In this document: one piece after another, positions 25,579 through 34,344 of the stretch
Position numbering within the stretch: position 1 is the first letter of the stretch
How the letters are laid out: the number at the start of each line of letters is the position of its first letter
NCBI GenBank assembly: GCA_934446465.1
Contig: CAKSEF010000001.1
Location: 33,309-97,308 of the forward strand
Length of the DNA: 64,000 nucleotides
Reading direction: 5' to 3'
Source of the DNA: an uncultured Oscillospiraceae bacterium
GTDB lineage: Bacteria; Bacillota; Clostridia; Oscillospirales; JAAYXM01
The notes under the pieces: model-generated
Database searches by the model: none
What the model was told of the DNA's origin: nothing
Seen by the model: only the letters and a program-made list of their open reading frames with translations
Program-made: the position numbers and the translations under genes

Positions 25579-28176
25579 TTATTCCGCTTCACGCGCACGC
25601 TTTGTATACTCAAACAAAATCGAGATTGCCTCAAGCGGAGACAGTGTATTAACATCCATATGCGCAAGCTCGGTAAGTATCTTGTCCCCCTCAGCGGAAC
25701 GCCCGCGTTCCGCCGGAATATTAAACTCTGCGCTCGGAATCTTCTTTCCGTCCTCCAAACTTTCAAGAATTTCGTGTGCGCGCAGTGTGATGCTGTCGGG
25801 TATTCCTGCGAGCCGCGCAACCTCTATTCCGTAGCTGTCATCCGCGCCGCCTCGCACTATCTTTCTCAGGAACGTTATGTCATATCCGTGCTTTCTTACG
25901 GCTATATTGTAATTTTTCACGCCCGGGAGCTTATTTTCAAGCTCTGTTAATTCGTGATAGTGAGTTGCAAACAACGTCTTTGCTCCTATACATTCCTTGT
26001 CAGAAATATATTCTATTACCGCTCGTGCAATGGACATTCCGTCAAAGGTTGACGTTCCTCGTCCTATCTCATCAAGGATAATAAGGCTTTTTCTTGTTGC
26101 ATTTTTAATAATCTCGGCGACCTCGTTCATTTCAACCATAAATGTTGACTGACCCGATGTGAGGTCGTCTGACGCACCGATTCTTGTGAAAATCCTGTCT
26201 ACTACCCCTATTTCCGCGGACTTTGCAGGCACAAAACATCCCGCCTGCGCCATAAGTGTTATCAGCGCTACCTGCCGCATGAAGGTGGATTTTCCCGCCA
26301 TATTCGGTCCCGTGATTATTGCCATTCTGTTTTCATTACAGTCGAGAAGTGCATCATTCGGGACAAACATCACGTCATTTGACATTCTTTCAACGACCGG
26401 GTGGCGTCCGTCCTTTATTAAAATTTTGTCGCCCTTATTCACCTTCGGCTTTACATACCCGTAACGTGCCGAGACTGACGCAAAATTAACTATTACGTCA
26501 AGCTTTGCGATGCTCGCCGAAGTCCTTTGGATTCTTTCCGTTGCCTCACAGATTTTGGCACATACATCCTTGAATATCTCACCCTCAAGCCCGCAGAGCT
26601 TGTCCTGCGCGCCGAGTATTGAGCTTTCAAGGTCTTTCAATTCGCTTGTAATATATCTTTCGCCTGTTGTAAGCGTTTGTTTTCTTATGTATCGTTCGGG
26701 AACTTCCGAGATGTTCGACTTCGAAACCTCGATATAATAACCGAACACGCGGTTATATCCGACTTTTAAGTTCTTAATCCCCGTAATTTCTTTTTCTTTT
26801 GCAGCCATATCGGCAAGATATTTTTTGCCGTTCTTCATTATGTCGCGGAGTTCGTCGACCTCTGCGCTGAAGCCGTCGCGCACCATTCCTCCTTCGCGTA
26901 TCGAAAACGGCGGTTCCTCGGTGATGGTCTCATCTATCATTTGATACATATCCGACATTTCATCGAGGTTTTCGTATATATCTCTCAGATATTCCGCGGA
27001 GAACTCCGAAAGCTTTTCTTTAATCGGCGGAAGTGCTCCGAAGGTTGCCGCCATCGCGCGCAGATCGCGCCCGTTTGCCGCGCCGTATACGACACGCCCC
27101 AAAAGCCGTTCTATATCTTTTACTCCGCGAAGCGATTCGGAAAGCTCCTCACGCGATATTGACTCATGAAACAGCTCGTCCACCGCGTCAAGACGGCGGT
27201 TGATTTCAGTTATGTCGGTCAGCGGCTTTTCAAGCCAGCCTCGCAGAAGCCTCCCGCCCATGGAGGTTTTTGTTTTGTCTACCGCCCAAAGCAGAGAACC
27301 GCGTTTTTCCTTTGTGCGCATAGTTTCGCATATTTCAAGATTTCGCTTTGCCGAAGCGTCAAGCGTCATATATTGATCTTGCTCATAAAATTCTATTTTT
27401 GTTATATGTGAAATGTTTGTTTTTTGCGTTTCATAGAGGTAGGAAAAGAGTCCTCCCGCCGCGAGCAGCGCCGCGCCGTTTTCTGAAAATCCGAGCTCGG
27501 AAACTTCGTCCTGTGCAAAGTGGTTCAATACGGCGGTCTTTGCATTTTCACGCCCGAAGCTTTCTTCCCCGCGCACCTCAACGCTCATATTAAGCGTTAA
27601 GCGCAGAAAATTTGTTCTGTCCGAATCCTTTGCAAACTCCTCATTCACAACGGCCTCGGACGGGGAAAACTTTGTAAGTTCACTGCATATTTTTTCAAAC
27701 AGTCCTGCTCCGTGAAGCTCACAGCAGCTTGCCTCGCCCGTTGATATATCGGCAAAGCAGACAGCCGCCGAATCGTTTCCGAGGTATATTCCGCAGATGT
27801 AATTGTTTTTCGTCTCATCAAGCATTGTGTTCTCGATGACAGTTCCCGGAGTTACTACGCGTACTACCTTCCGCTCTACGATTTTTTTGCCGTTTCCGGG
27901 GTCCTCGGTCTGCTCGCATATTGCGACCTTATATCCCTTTGCAATAAGGCGGGCAATATAGCTCTCGCTCGAATGATACGGAACCCCGCACATCGGCGCG
28001 CGTTCTTCAAGACCGCAGTTCTTCCCTGTCAGTGTAAGATCGAGTTCCTCAGACGCAGTTTTTGCATCATCGTAGAACATTTCATAAAAGTCGCCGAGAC
28101 GGAAAAACAATATGCTGTCCTTATTCTGTTCTTTAATTTTCAAATACTGCGACATCATCGGAGAATACTGAACCAT
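25579..28176 (-). CDS. mutS: DNA mismatch recognition ATPase MutS
   Basis: An 865-residue MutS of normal length. The mismatch-binding motif GDFYEMF (Phe wedge and Glu) is at about residues 27-33. The ATPase has Walker A GPNMAGKSTFMRQ (about 610-622), the ASDDLTSGQSTFMVEM signature, Walker B LIILDEIGRGTS, and the HYHELTELE segment. It recognises mispairs and recruits MutL, encoded just downstream. It starts 12 bp after the miaB stop. Confidence 0.97.
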   Translation of the reverse strand: MVQYSPMMSQYLKIKEQNKDSILFFRLGDFYEMFYDDAKTASEELDLTLTGKNCGLEERAPMCGVPYHSSESYIARLIAKGYKVAICEQTEDPGNGKKIVERKVVRVVTPGTVIENTMLDETKNNYICGIYLGNDSAAVCFADISTGEASCCELHGAGLFEKICSELTKFSPSEAVVNEEFAKDSDRTNFLRLTLNMSVEVRGEESFGRENAKTAVLNHFAQDEVSELGFSENGAALLAAGGLFSYLYETQKTNISHITKIEFYEQDQYMTLDASAKRNLEICETMRTKEKRGSLLWAVDKTKTSMGGRLLRGWLEKPLTDITEINRRLDAVDELFHESISREELSESLRGVKDIERLLGRVVYGAANGRDLRAMAATFGALPPIKEKLSEFSAEYLRDIYENLDEMSDMYQMIDETITEEPPFSIREGGMVRDGFSAEVDELRDIMKNGKKYLADMAAKEKEITGIKNLKVGYNRVFGYYIEVSKSNISEVPERYIRKQTLTTGERYITSELKDLESSILGAQDKLCGLEGEIFKDVCAKICEATERIQRTSASIAKLDVIVNFASVSARYGYVKPKVNKGDKILIKDGRHPVVERMSNDVMFVPNDALLDCNENRMAIITGPNMAGKSTFMRQVALITLMAQAGCFVPAKSAEIGVVDRIFTRIGASDDLTSGQSTFMVEMNEVAEIIKNATRKSLIILDEIGRGTSTFDGMSIARAVIEYISDKECIGAKTLFATHYHELTELENKLPGVKNYNIAVRKHGYDITFLRKIVRGGADDSYGIEVARLAGIPDSITLRAHEILESLEDGKKIPSAEFNIPAERGRSAEGDKILTELAHMDVNTLSPLEAISILFEYTKRAREAE

Positions 28177-28188
28177 TGAAAAAACCTC

Positions 28189-29592
28189 TTACTCTTCTAA
28201 TTCACCGTACATTCCCCATTTTGAGGAATCCGTTATAATTGCGTGGGCAAAGCTCCCGACAAGACCTGCATCGCCTTTAACATATACGGGTCTGTTCCCT
28301 TCTGTCCGAGCAAGCAGGTTGCACCCTTTCTGCTCCTCCTGAATGCTTTCCACCAAAACCTTAACCGATGTACCGAGGATTTTACGGCTTCGCTCCTCCG
28401 TAATTTTGTCCTGAAGCTCAAAAAGTCTCGCAAAGCGTTCCGTTTTTTCCTTGCGCGGGGTCTTATCCTCCATTTCGGCGGCAGGTGTTCCGCTCCTTTT
28501 CGAGTAAATGAACACAAAGAGCCCGTCGAACCCGATATCGGAAATCAGTCGGAGTGTCTCCGAAAAATCTTCCTCTGTCTCCCCGGGAAAGCCGACTATA
28601 ACGTCGCTCGTTACCGATATATCCGGCATTTTGCTTCTTGCATATTCCACAAGGCGTCTGTAATCTGTGCTGTCGTAGCGCCTGTTCATAAGCTTTAATA
28701 TCCTGTCGCTCCCTGATTGAAACGGCAAGTGAATATGGTTTACAACCTTTTCACACTTCGCCATAGTATCGAACAAGCGGGGAGTTGCATCCTTGGGGTG
28801 GCTCGTCATGAAGCGTATCCAAAAATCGCCCGGGATATCGTTTATCATCTCGAGGAGCCGCGAAAAATCGACATCGCAATCGAGGTCGTGTCCGTATGAG
28901 TTTACATTCTGTCCCAAGAGCGTTATATCACGGCATCCGTTTGAAACGAGTTCTATTATCTCATTTATTATATTTTCGGGAGTTCTTGAGCGTTCACGTC
29001 CTCTGACGTACGGAACTATGCAATATGTACAGAAATTGTTGCATCCGTACATAATTGACACCCATGCTTTCGTGTTATCCTTACGCAGTACGGGAAGCCC
29101 CTCAATGATGCGCCCGTCAGATTCTTCCGTATCAAACACGCGCTTTTTCTCTGTTATAACGCGGTAAAGAAGTTCAGGGAAACGGTAGAGCGCGTGGACT
29201 CCGAACACCATATCCACATGGCGGTAGCTGTTTTTTATTTTTTCTTTCATTTTTTCCTGCTGAACCATGCAGCCGCACACGGCAATTATACAGTCGTGCT
29301 TGCGTTTTACATGGACAAGCGCGCCGACGTTTCCGAGAACGCGCTGTTCTGCGTGTTCGCGTACGGCGCAGGAGTTAACTATTATAACATCCGCTTCTTC
29401 TTCATTTTCCGTCTGTTCATAACCCATTTCGCGGAGAACTCCGCGGAGGGTCTCACTGTCAGCCTCGTTTTGCTGACAGCCGTATGTATCGACAAACGCT
29501 TTCAATTCTTTTCCGCTGTTGATGTCCGCCACGGCGTGGATAAATTTCTGCTGGCGGAAAAGCTCTTCCTGTGGTATTTCTTTTACTCTCAT
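28189..29592 (-). CDS. miaB: tRNA methylthiotransferase MiaB
   Basis: A 467-residue radical-SAM methylthiotransferase. The N-terminal domain holds three cluster cysteines (DTYGCQQNEAD, VNSCAVREHAE, VCGCMVQQE); the radical-SAM site is YGCNNFCTYC (Cx3Cx2C) followed by IVPYVRGRERSR; a TRAM domain ends the protein. It converts i6A37 to ms2i6A37, acting after MiaA. ATG 29592 is preferred over GTG 29604: it follows the coaW stop directly (TGATATG). The N-terminus has a short extra segment relative to E. coli MiaB, usual in Firmicutes. Confidence 0.96.
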   Translation of the reverse strand: MRVKEIPQEELFRQQKFIHAVADINSGKELKAFVDTYGCQQNEADSETLRGVLREMGYEQTENEEEADVIIVNSCAVREHAEQRVLGNVGALVHVKRKHDCIIAVCGCMVQQEKMKEKIKNSYRHVDMVFGVHALYRFPELLYRVITEKKRVFDTEESDGRIIEGLPVLRKDNTKAWVSIMYGCNNFCTYCIVPYVRGRERSRTPENIINEIIELVSNGCRDITLLGQNVNSYGHDLDCDVDFSRLLEMINDIPGDFWIRFMTSHPKDATPRLFDTMAKCEKVVNHIHLPFQSGSDRILKLMNRRYDSTDYRRLVEYARSKMPDISVTSDVIVGFPGETEEDFSETLRLISDIGFDGLFVFIYSKRSGTPAAEMEDKTPRKEKTERFARLFELQDKITEERSRKILGTSVKVLVESIQEEQKGCNLLARTEGNRPVYVKGDAGLVGSFAHAIITDSSKWGMYGELEE

Positions 29593-29593
29593 A

Positions 29594-30412
29594 TCAATAA
29601 TCACTCATAAGCGCGGCACCCGTCGCCGTTGCATACTCCGAATGTTCGGGTGTTATGAATTTCACTCCGTAGAGTGCCGCTACATTCTCAAAGATTTTTT
29701 TTGCCTGCGGGACGTTCGTGAGGTTTCCCGTCAGGACTATATTATCGGTTTTTTCGTTCTTTGCCGAAAATACCGCCATTACGCCTATTGTCTGGAACAC
29801 CATATTTATTATTCCGAGCGCAAGGTCGTCGTTCGACGCAAGGTCCCGTATTTTTCCGAAATTTGACGCAGTTGTGGTTGACGTCATGTTCTCAATATCG
29901 GCACGGCTGATATCCCCGATATGAAGGTCGACGTTTTCAAGGTCGCCCTCCTTTGCCATCTCAACTATATCATTGAAATCGCGGACGTTGAACATACGGC
30001 TTGCAAGCCCGAGGAGCGTGCCTCCGCCTATTCCCGTTCCCCCAATATGGAAGACGCCTTTACCGCTTGCCGAGACAAATGCCGTTCCCGTTCCCATGCT
30101 GACAACGACAGCGGAGTCGAGTTCGCTTAAAAACAGTCCGCCTCTGCCGACAGCCTGAAACTCGTCTATTCGCCTCATTTTAACTCCGAAGATATCGTTA
30201 CCGCAGTCATGCGAACCTACACCCGTAATCATGACGCTTTCTACATCGGCAAGAGAGAGTCCGTTTTCCGACATGAACTTTCCGAACGCTCCGTAAAGCG
30301 AAGCGCGTGGGTCGCTCGATTTGACAATCAGCGGTGAAAAGATTTTTCCGTCTCTGTAACCGATTATCTTCGTCGTGCTCCCGCCTATATCTATTCCGAG
30401 TACACTCTTCAT
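29594..30412 (-). CDS. coaW: Type II pantothenate kinase
   Basis: A 272-residue ASKHA-fold kinase for the first step of coenzyme A synthesis. The N-terminal phosphate loop is LGIDIGGSTTKIIGY (about 5-19); MITGVGSHDCG and SMGTGTAFV (about 105-113) match the second phosphate and adenosine regions; HIGGTGIGGGTLLGLA is a strong type II PanK motif. The bacterial type II enzyme, best known in Staphylococcus, is usually not inhibited by CoA. It sits between fhs and miaB with tight spacing, so it is part of the long operon. Confidence 0.93.
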   Translation of the reverse strand: MKSVLGIDIGGSTTKIIGYRDGKIFSPLIVKSSDPRASLYGAFGKFMSENGLSLADVESVMITGVGSHDCGNDIFGVKMRRIDEFQAVGRGGLFLSELDSAVVVSMGTGTAFVSASGKGVFHIGGTGIGGGTLLGLASRMFNVRDFNDIVEMAKEGDLENVDLHIGDISRADIENMTSTTTASNFGKIRDLASNDDLALGIINMVFQTIGVMAVFSAKNEKTDNIVLTGNLTNVPQAKKIFENVAALYGVKFITPEHSEYATATGAALMSDY

Positions 30413-30427
30413 TGTTTTCCTCCAAGC

Positions 30428-32098
30428 TTAGAACAAACCGCTTATATTGCCCTCGTCATCTATGTCAATATTCTCGGCGGCAGGTTTCTTCGGAAGCCCG
30501 GGCATCGTCATAATATCTCCCGCGAGGGCGACTACAAAGCCTGCTCCCATGGACACACGCGCATCGCGTATGGTAACGCGGAATCCTTTCGGCCTTCCGA
30601 GAAGCGCGGGATTATCCGAAAGCGAATACTGCGTTTTTGCTATGCACACGGGCATATTGCCGCAGCCGAGTTCTGTGAACTTGTCAAGTTTTTTCTTTGC
30701 ATCGGCCGTAAAATCAACGCCGTCCGCACCGTAAATCTCGCGCGCAACCGTCTCTATCTTCTCGGTTAGCGGCATATCGTCGGGGTACAGCACCTTAAAC
30801 TGCGCCTTTCCGGAATCTGCCGCGGCGATGACCTTTTTTGCAAGCTCAATACCGCCGGCTCCGCCCTTGGCGAACACCTCGGAAAGCGCAAATTCTGCGC
30901 CGAGCTCGCGGCAGGCATCGGAAATCACGGACAGCTCATCATCTGTGTCCGACTCAAACTTATTTATTGCAACAACTATCGGAACGCCGTATTTTTTGAC
31001 GTTTTCAATATGTGCCTTAAGGTTTTCCGTTCCGAGTTTAACTGCGCCGACATTTTCAGCACCGAGCTCAGCTTTGGGAACACCGCCGTTGTATTTAAGT
31101 GCGCGCACCGTTGCCACAATAACCGCGCAGTCAGGCGAAAGTCCCGCTTTACGGCATTTGATGTCAAAAAACTTCTCCGCGCCGAGGTCTGCCCCGAATC
31201 CTGCCTCCGTAATCGCATAATCGGAGAGCTTAAGTGCAAGCTTTGTCGCTCTTACGGAGTTGCATCCGTGAGCTATATTTGCAAACGGCCCTCCGTGCAT
31301 TACACATGGGGTTCCCTCTATCGTCTGGACGAGGTTCGGGAGTGCGGCCTCCTTAAACAGCGCCGCCATAGCGCCCTGTGCGTTTATCTGGCGCGCATAT
31401 ACGGGAGCTCCGTCATATGTGTAGCCTATGAGGATGTTTCCGAATCGTTCTTTTAAATCCGAAATACTTTTTGATAGACAGAGTATTGCCATGATTTCGC
31501 TTGCCACGCTTATCATAAAACCGTCCTCGCGCACCACTCCGTTTTTGGACGGGCCGAGCCCCACGACAATATTTCTGAGTACTCTGTCGTTCATATCGAG
31601 AACTCTTTTAATTTCCACGGATTTCGGGTCTATTCCGAGCACATTTCCCTGCTTAATATGGTTATCGCAGAGTGCCGCAAGCAGGTTATTTGCAGTGGTA
31701 ACCGCATGGATATCCCCCGTAAAATGGAGGTTTATATCCTCCATCGGGAGAACCTGCGACCAGCCGCCGCCGGCAGCACCGCCCTTTATTCCGAACACCG
31801 GGCCGAGAGACGGCTCACGCAGGGCTATGACGCTCTTCTTTCCGAGCTTCCACATTGCCTGACCGAGACCGACTGTCATTGTTGTCTTTCCCTCACCTGC
31901 CGGTGTGGGATTTACTGCCGTTACAAGAACGAGTTTTCCGTTCTTATTTTCAGACACGCGCTTTTCAAGCTCATGCGTAACTTTAGCCTTATATCTTCCG
32001 TAAGGAATGAGTTCTTTCTCCAAAATACCTATATCGGCGGCAACGTCCTGTATTTTCCGCATTTTTACGCTCTGAGCTATTTCACAATCAGTAAGCAT
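30428..32098 (-). CDS. fhs: Formate-tetrahydrofolate ligase
   Basis: A 556-residue enzyme that makes 10-formyltetrahydrofolate from formate, THF and ATP. The nucleotide loop [18 protein letters not shown] is near residue 65; [17 protein letters not shown] and [19 protein letters not shown] are characteristic family blocks, and the chain length is standard. ATG 32098 is chosen because GGAGGA stands 6 nt upstream, while the ATG at 32104 touches it. It is the first gene of the long minus-strand run and has a good extended -10 promoter. It may serve purine synthesis or acetogenic/formate metabolism; no other Wood-Ljungdahl gene is in the window. Confidence 0.97.
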   Translation of the reverse strand: MLTDCEIAQSVKMRKIQDVAADIGILEKELIPYGRYKAKVTHELEKRVSENKNGKLVLVTAVNPTPAGEGKTTMTVGLGQAMWKLGKKSVIALREPSLGPVFGIKGGAAGGGWSQVLPMEDINLHFTGDIHAVTTANNLLAALCDNHIKQGNVLGIDPKSVEIKRVLDMNDRVLRNIVVGLGPSKNGVVREDGFMISVASEIMAILCLSKSISDLKERFGNILIGYTYDGAPVYARQINAQGAMAALFKEAALPNLVQTIEGTPCVMHGGPFANIAHGCNSVRATKLALKLSDYAITEAGFGADLGAEKFFDIKCRKAGLSPDCAVIVATVRALKYNGGVPKAELGAENVGAVKLGTENLKAHIENVKKYGVPIVVAINKFESDTDDELSVISDACRELGAEFALSEVFAKGGAGGIELAKKVIAAADSGKAQFKVLYPDDMPLTEKIETVAREIYGADGVDFTADAKKKLDKFTELGCGNMPVCIAKTQYSLSDNPALLGRPKGFRVTIRDARVSMGAGFVVALAGDIMTMPGLPKKPAAENIDIDDEGNISGLF

Positions 32099-32142
32099 TT
32101 TCATTCCTCCGCAAGCATTTTTAAAAAAGCATTTTATTTAAT

Positions 32143-32171
32143 AGTATATCATATTATTCGGCGAAATTAAA
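32143..32171 (-). promoter_or_regulatory. Predicted sigma-A promoter of fhs and the long operon
   Basis: Minus strand TTTAAT (32171-32166), 17-bp spacer, TATACT (32148-32143) with an extended TGA directly ahead of the -10. It lies between the pckG terminator and fhs. Confidence 0.6.
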
Positions 32172-32205
32172 CATTTTTTTCAAAAAATGATATTTTGTGA
32201 AAAAA

Positions 32206-32234
32206 GTTCCCCACGGGACTTATCCCGCGGGGAA
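32206..32234 (-). terminator. pckG terminator
   Basis: A 13-bp GC-rich stem (32234-32222 / 32218-32206) with one mismatch/G-U position, loop of 3-5 nt, followed on the minus strand by six T. It lies 14 bp past the pckG stop. Confidence 0.85.
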
Positions 32235-32248
32235 CACAAGCAAACAAA

Positions 32249-34033
32249 TTACTTAAGAGCTGCTTTGAGGTTTTCGAGCTGAGCACGGAGTTCTTTCGGG
32301 AGCTTGTCGCCGAATTTCTTGTAGTGCTCCTCAATTTCAGCAGCTTCTTTTGTCCAGACGTCCTTATCGACTGTGAGGATATCCTTAAGAGTATCCATAT
32401 CCATGTCGAGGTCTGTAACATCGATATCTTCGGGCTTCGGAACGTAGCCGATAGGTGTTTCAACAGCGGATGCCTTGCCCTCGCAGCGGTCGATAATCCA
32501 GTTGAGAACACGCATATTGTCGCCGAATCCGGGCCATACGAAGTTGCCCTCGTCATCTGTACGGAACCAGTTGACGTTGAATATCTTCGGAGCCTTATCG
32601 CCGAGCTTCTTGCCCATTTCGAGCCAATGTGCGAAGTAGTCGCCCATGTTGTAACCGCAGAACGGAAGCATAGCCATCGGGTCGCGGCGGACAACACCTA
32701 CTGCACCTGCAGCTGCGGCAGTTGTCTCGGATGCCATTGCAGAGCCGACAAATACGCCGTTTTCCCAAGACTTTGACTGATAAACGAGCGGAGCGCACTT
32801 TGCACGGCGGCCGCCGAATACGATAGCGGAAATCGGAACGCCTTCGCCCTTATTAAACTCATCGGAAATGCAGGGGCAGTTCTCTGCCGGTGCAGTAAAT
32901 CTTGAGTTCGGATGAGCGGCATATGTGCTCTTATCCTTCTTATCAAACTTGGAAGCATCCCACTTGTTGCCCTTCCAGTCGATGCAGTTTGTCGGGAGGT
33001 CTTTATTGAGTCCTTCCCACCATACCGTATTGTCATCGAGATTGAGAGCTACGTTTGTGAATATTGTATTCTTCTTTGTGGACTCAAGAGCGTTGAAGTT
33101 GGAGTGTGCGTTTGTTCCCGGAGCAACGCCGAAGAAGCCGTTTTCGGGGTTGATGGCATAGAGTCTGCCGTCTTCCTTAATCTTCATCCATGCAATGTCG
33201 TCGCCGACTGTCCAAATCTTGTAGCCCTTCTTGCGGAGGTATTCAGGCGGAATAAGCATTGCGAGGTTCGTCTTTCCGCAGGCAGACGGGAATGCAGCCG
33301 CGATATACTTTACTTCGCCCTCAGGATTCTGAAGTCCGAGGATGAGCATATGCTCTGCCATCCAGCCTTCCTTCCAGCCCTGGTAAGAAGCAATACGGAG
33401 TGCGAAGCACTTCTTGCCGAGGAGAACGTTTCCGCCGTAAGCGGAGTTGACCGAGATAATCGTATTGTCCTCGGGGAACTGGCAAATATATCTCTTCTCG
33501 GGGTCAATGTCGCAGGAAGCGTGGAAACCGCGAACCCAATCATTGCTGTCGCCGAGAATGTCAAATACAGCCTTGCCGACTCTTGTCATGATAACCATGT
33601 TAAGAACAACATACTTTGAGTCTGTAATCTCAACGCCGATTTTTGCGAGCGGTGAGCCTATCGGGCCCATCGAGAACGGGATAACGTACATTGTTCTGCC
33701 CTTGTAGGAATCACGCGCGATATCATAAAGCTTTGCGTACATTTCCTTCGGGTCACACCAGTTATTTGTAGGACCTGCTTTTTCCTTTGTTTCGGCGCAG
33801 ATAAATGTTCTGTCCTCAACACGCGCAACATCGTTCTGACGTGTTCTGTGGAGATAGCAGCCGGGAAGCTTTTCTTCATTGAGCTTTATGAGCTCGCCGG
33901 AAGCACTTGCTTCGGCGCGGATAGCGTCAAGCTGTGCCTCGCTTCCGTCAATCCAAACTATCGAATCCGGCTTAACGAGGTTGGCCATTTCTTCAACCCA
34001 GCTGTTTACTGTTTTGTTTGTTGTCAAACTCAT
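32249..34033 (-). CDS. pckG: GTP-dependent phosphoenolpyruvate carboxykinase
   Basis: A 594-residue enzyme of normal length for the GTP-type family, distinct from the ATP-type usual in Bacillus. FPSACGKTNLAML (about 275-287) is the GTPase P-loop with the reactive cysteine of GTP-PEPCKs; NPENGFFGVAPGT (about 330-342), FGGRRAKCAPLVYQ and the PMAMLPFCGYNMGDYF block are also diagnostic. It interconverts oxaloacetate and phosphoenolpyruvate in gluconeogenesis or, in fermenters, CO2 fixation toward succinate. Monocistronic, with its own promoter and terminator. Confidence 0.97.
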   Translation of the reverse strand: MSLTTNKTVNSWVEEMANLVKPDSIVWIDGSEAQLDAIRAEASASGELIKLNEEKLPGCYLHRTRQNDVARVEDRTFICAETKEKAGPTNNWCDPKEMYAKLYDIARDSYKGRTMYVIPFSMGPIGSPLAKIGVEITDSKYVVLNMVIMTRVGKAVFDILGDSNDWVRGFHASCDIDPEKRYICQFPEDNTIISVNSAYGGNVLLGKKCFALRIASYQGWKEGWMAEHMLILGLQNPEGEVKYIAAAFPSACGKTNLAMLIPPEYLRKKGYKIWTVGDDIAWMKIKEDGRLYAINPENGFFGVAPGTNAHSNFNALESTKKNTIFTNVALNLDDNTVWWEGLNKDLPTNCIDWKGNKWDASKFDKKDKSTYAAHPNSRFTAPAENCPCISDEFNKGEGVPISAIVFGGRRAKCAPLVYQSKSWENGVFVGSAMASETTAAAAGAVGVVRRDPMAMLPFCGYNMGDYFAHWLEMGKKLGDKAPKIFNVNWFRTDDEGNFVWPGFGDNMRVLNWIIDRCEGKASAVETPIGYVPKPEDIDVTDLDMDMDTLKDILTVDKDVWTKEAAEIEEHYKKFGDKLPKELRAQLENLKAALK

Positions 34034-34080
34034 TTTGAATTTATGCTCCTTTCGTAATTATGCATAATCTGCTGTTTACT

Positions 34081-34109
34081 ATTTTATTATTTTTTCGGAC
34101 AAATATCAA
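34081..34109 (-). promoter_or_regulatory. Predicted sigma-A promoter of pckG
   Basis: Minus strand TTGATA (34109-34104), 17-bp spacer, TAAAAT (34086-34081). The start would be about 40 bp before the pckG ATG. Confidence 0.55.
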
Positions 34110-34209
34110 TAGCAATTAAAAAGAAATTTTCCTGTTTAAATGAAATTTTTTATGTATTTTGACGATTTTTTAACAAAGTGCGGAGAAATTAACGCATTAA
34201 CCGTTCTGT

Positions 34210-34316
34210 TTCGGCAAAATACACCGCAATCTGTTTTTTTCGGTCATACAGCGCAAAAATCGAGCATTTATGCCACTTATTTTCCGACTGTATATTCAGT
34301 CATATTTTTTTATAAT
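34210..34316 (+). promoter_or_regulatory. Candidate spoIIE promoter region with a 0A-like box
   Basis: TATAAT at 34311-34316 is the best -10, 28 bp before the spoIIE ATG. No normal -35 lies 17 bp upstream; CCGACT sits 21 bp upstream, and B. subtilis spoIIE also has an over-long (21-bp) spacer. TGCCGAA, a perfect match to the Spo0A box TGNCGAA, occurs on the minus strand at 34216-34210, rather far upstream. Weak evidence. Confidence 0.3.
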
Positions 34317-34344
34317 CATCATATATGAAAGGAATGATAAAGAA

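Larger units (their letters stand above)
34034..34344. other. Divergent intergenic region pckG-spoIIE
   Basis: About 310 bp, AT-rich, without a credible gene. It holds the predicted pckG promoter near 34081-34109 on the minus strand and, toward the right end, candidate elements for spoIIE. The middle part has no other repeat or structure that I can support. Confidence 0.7.
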
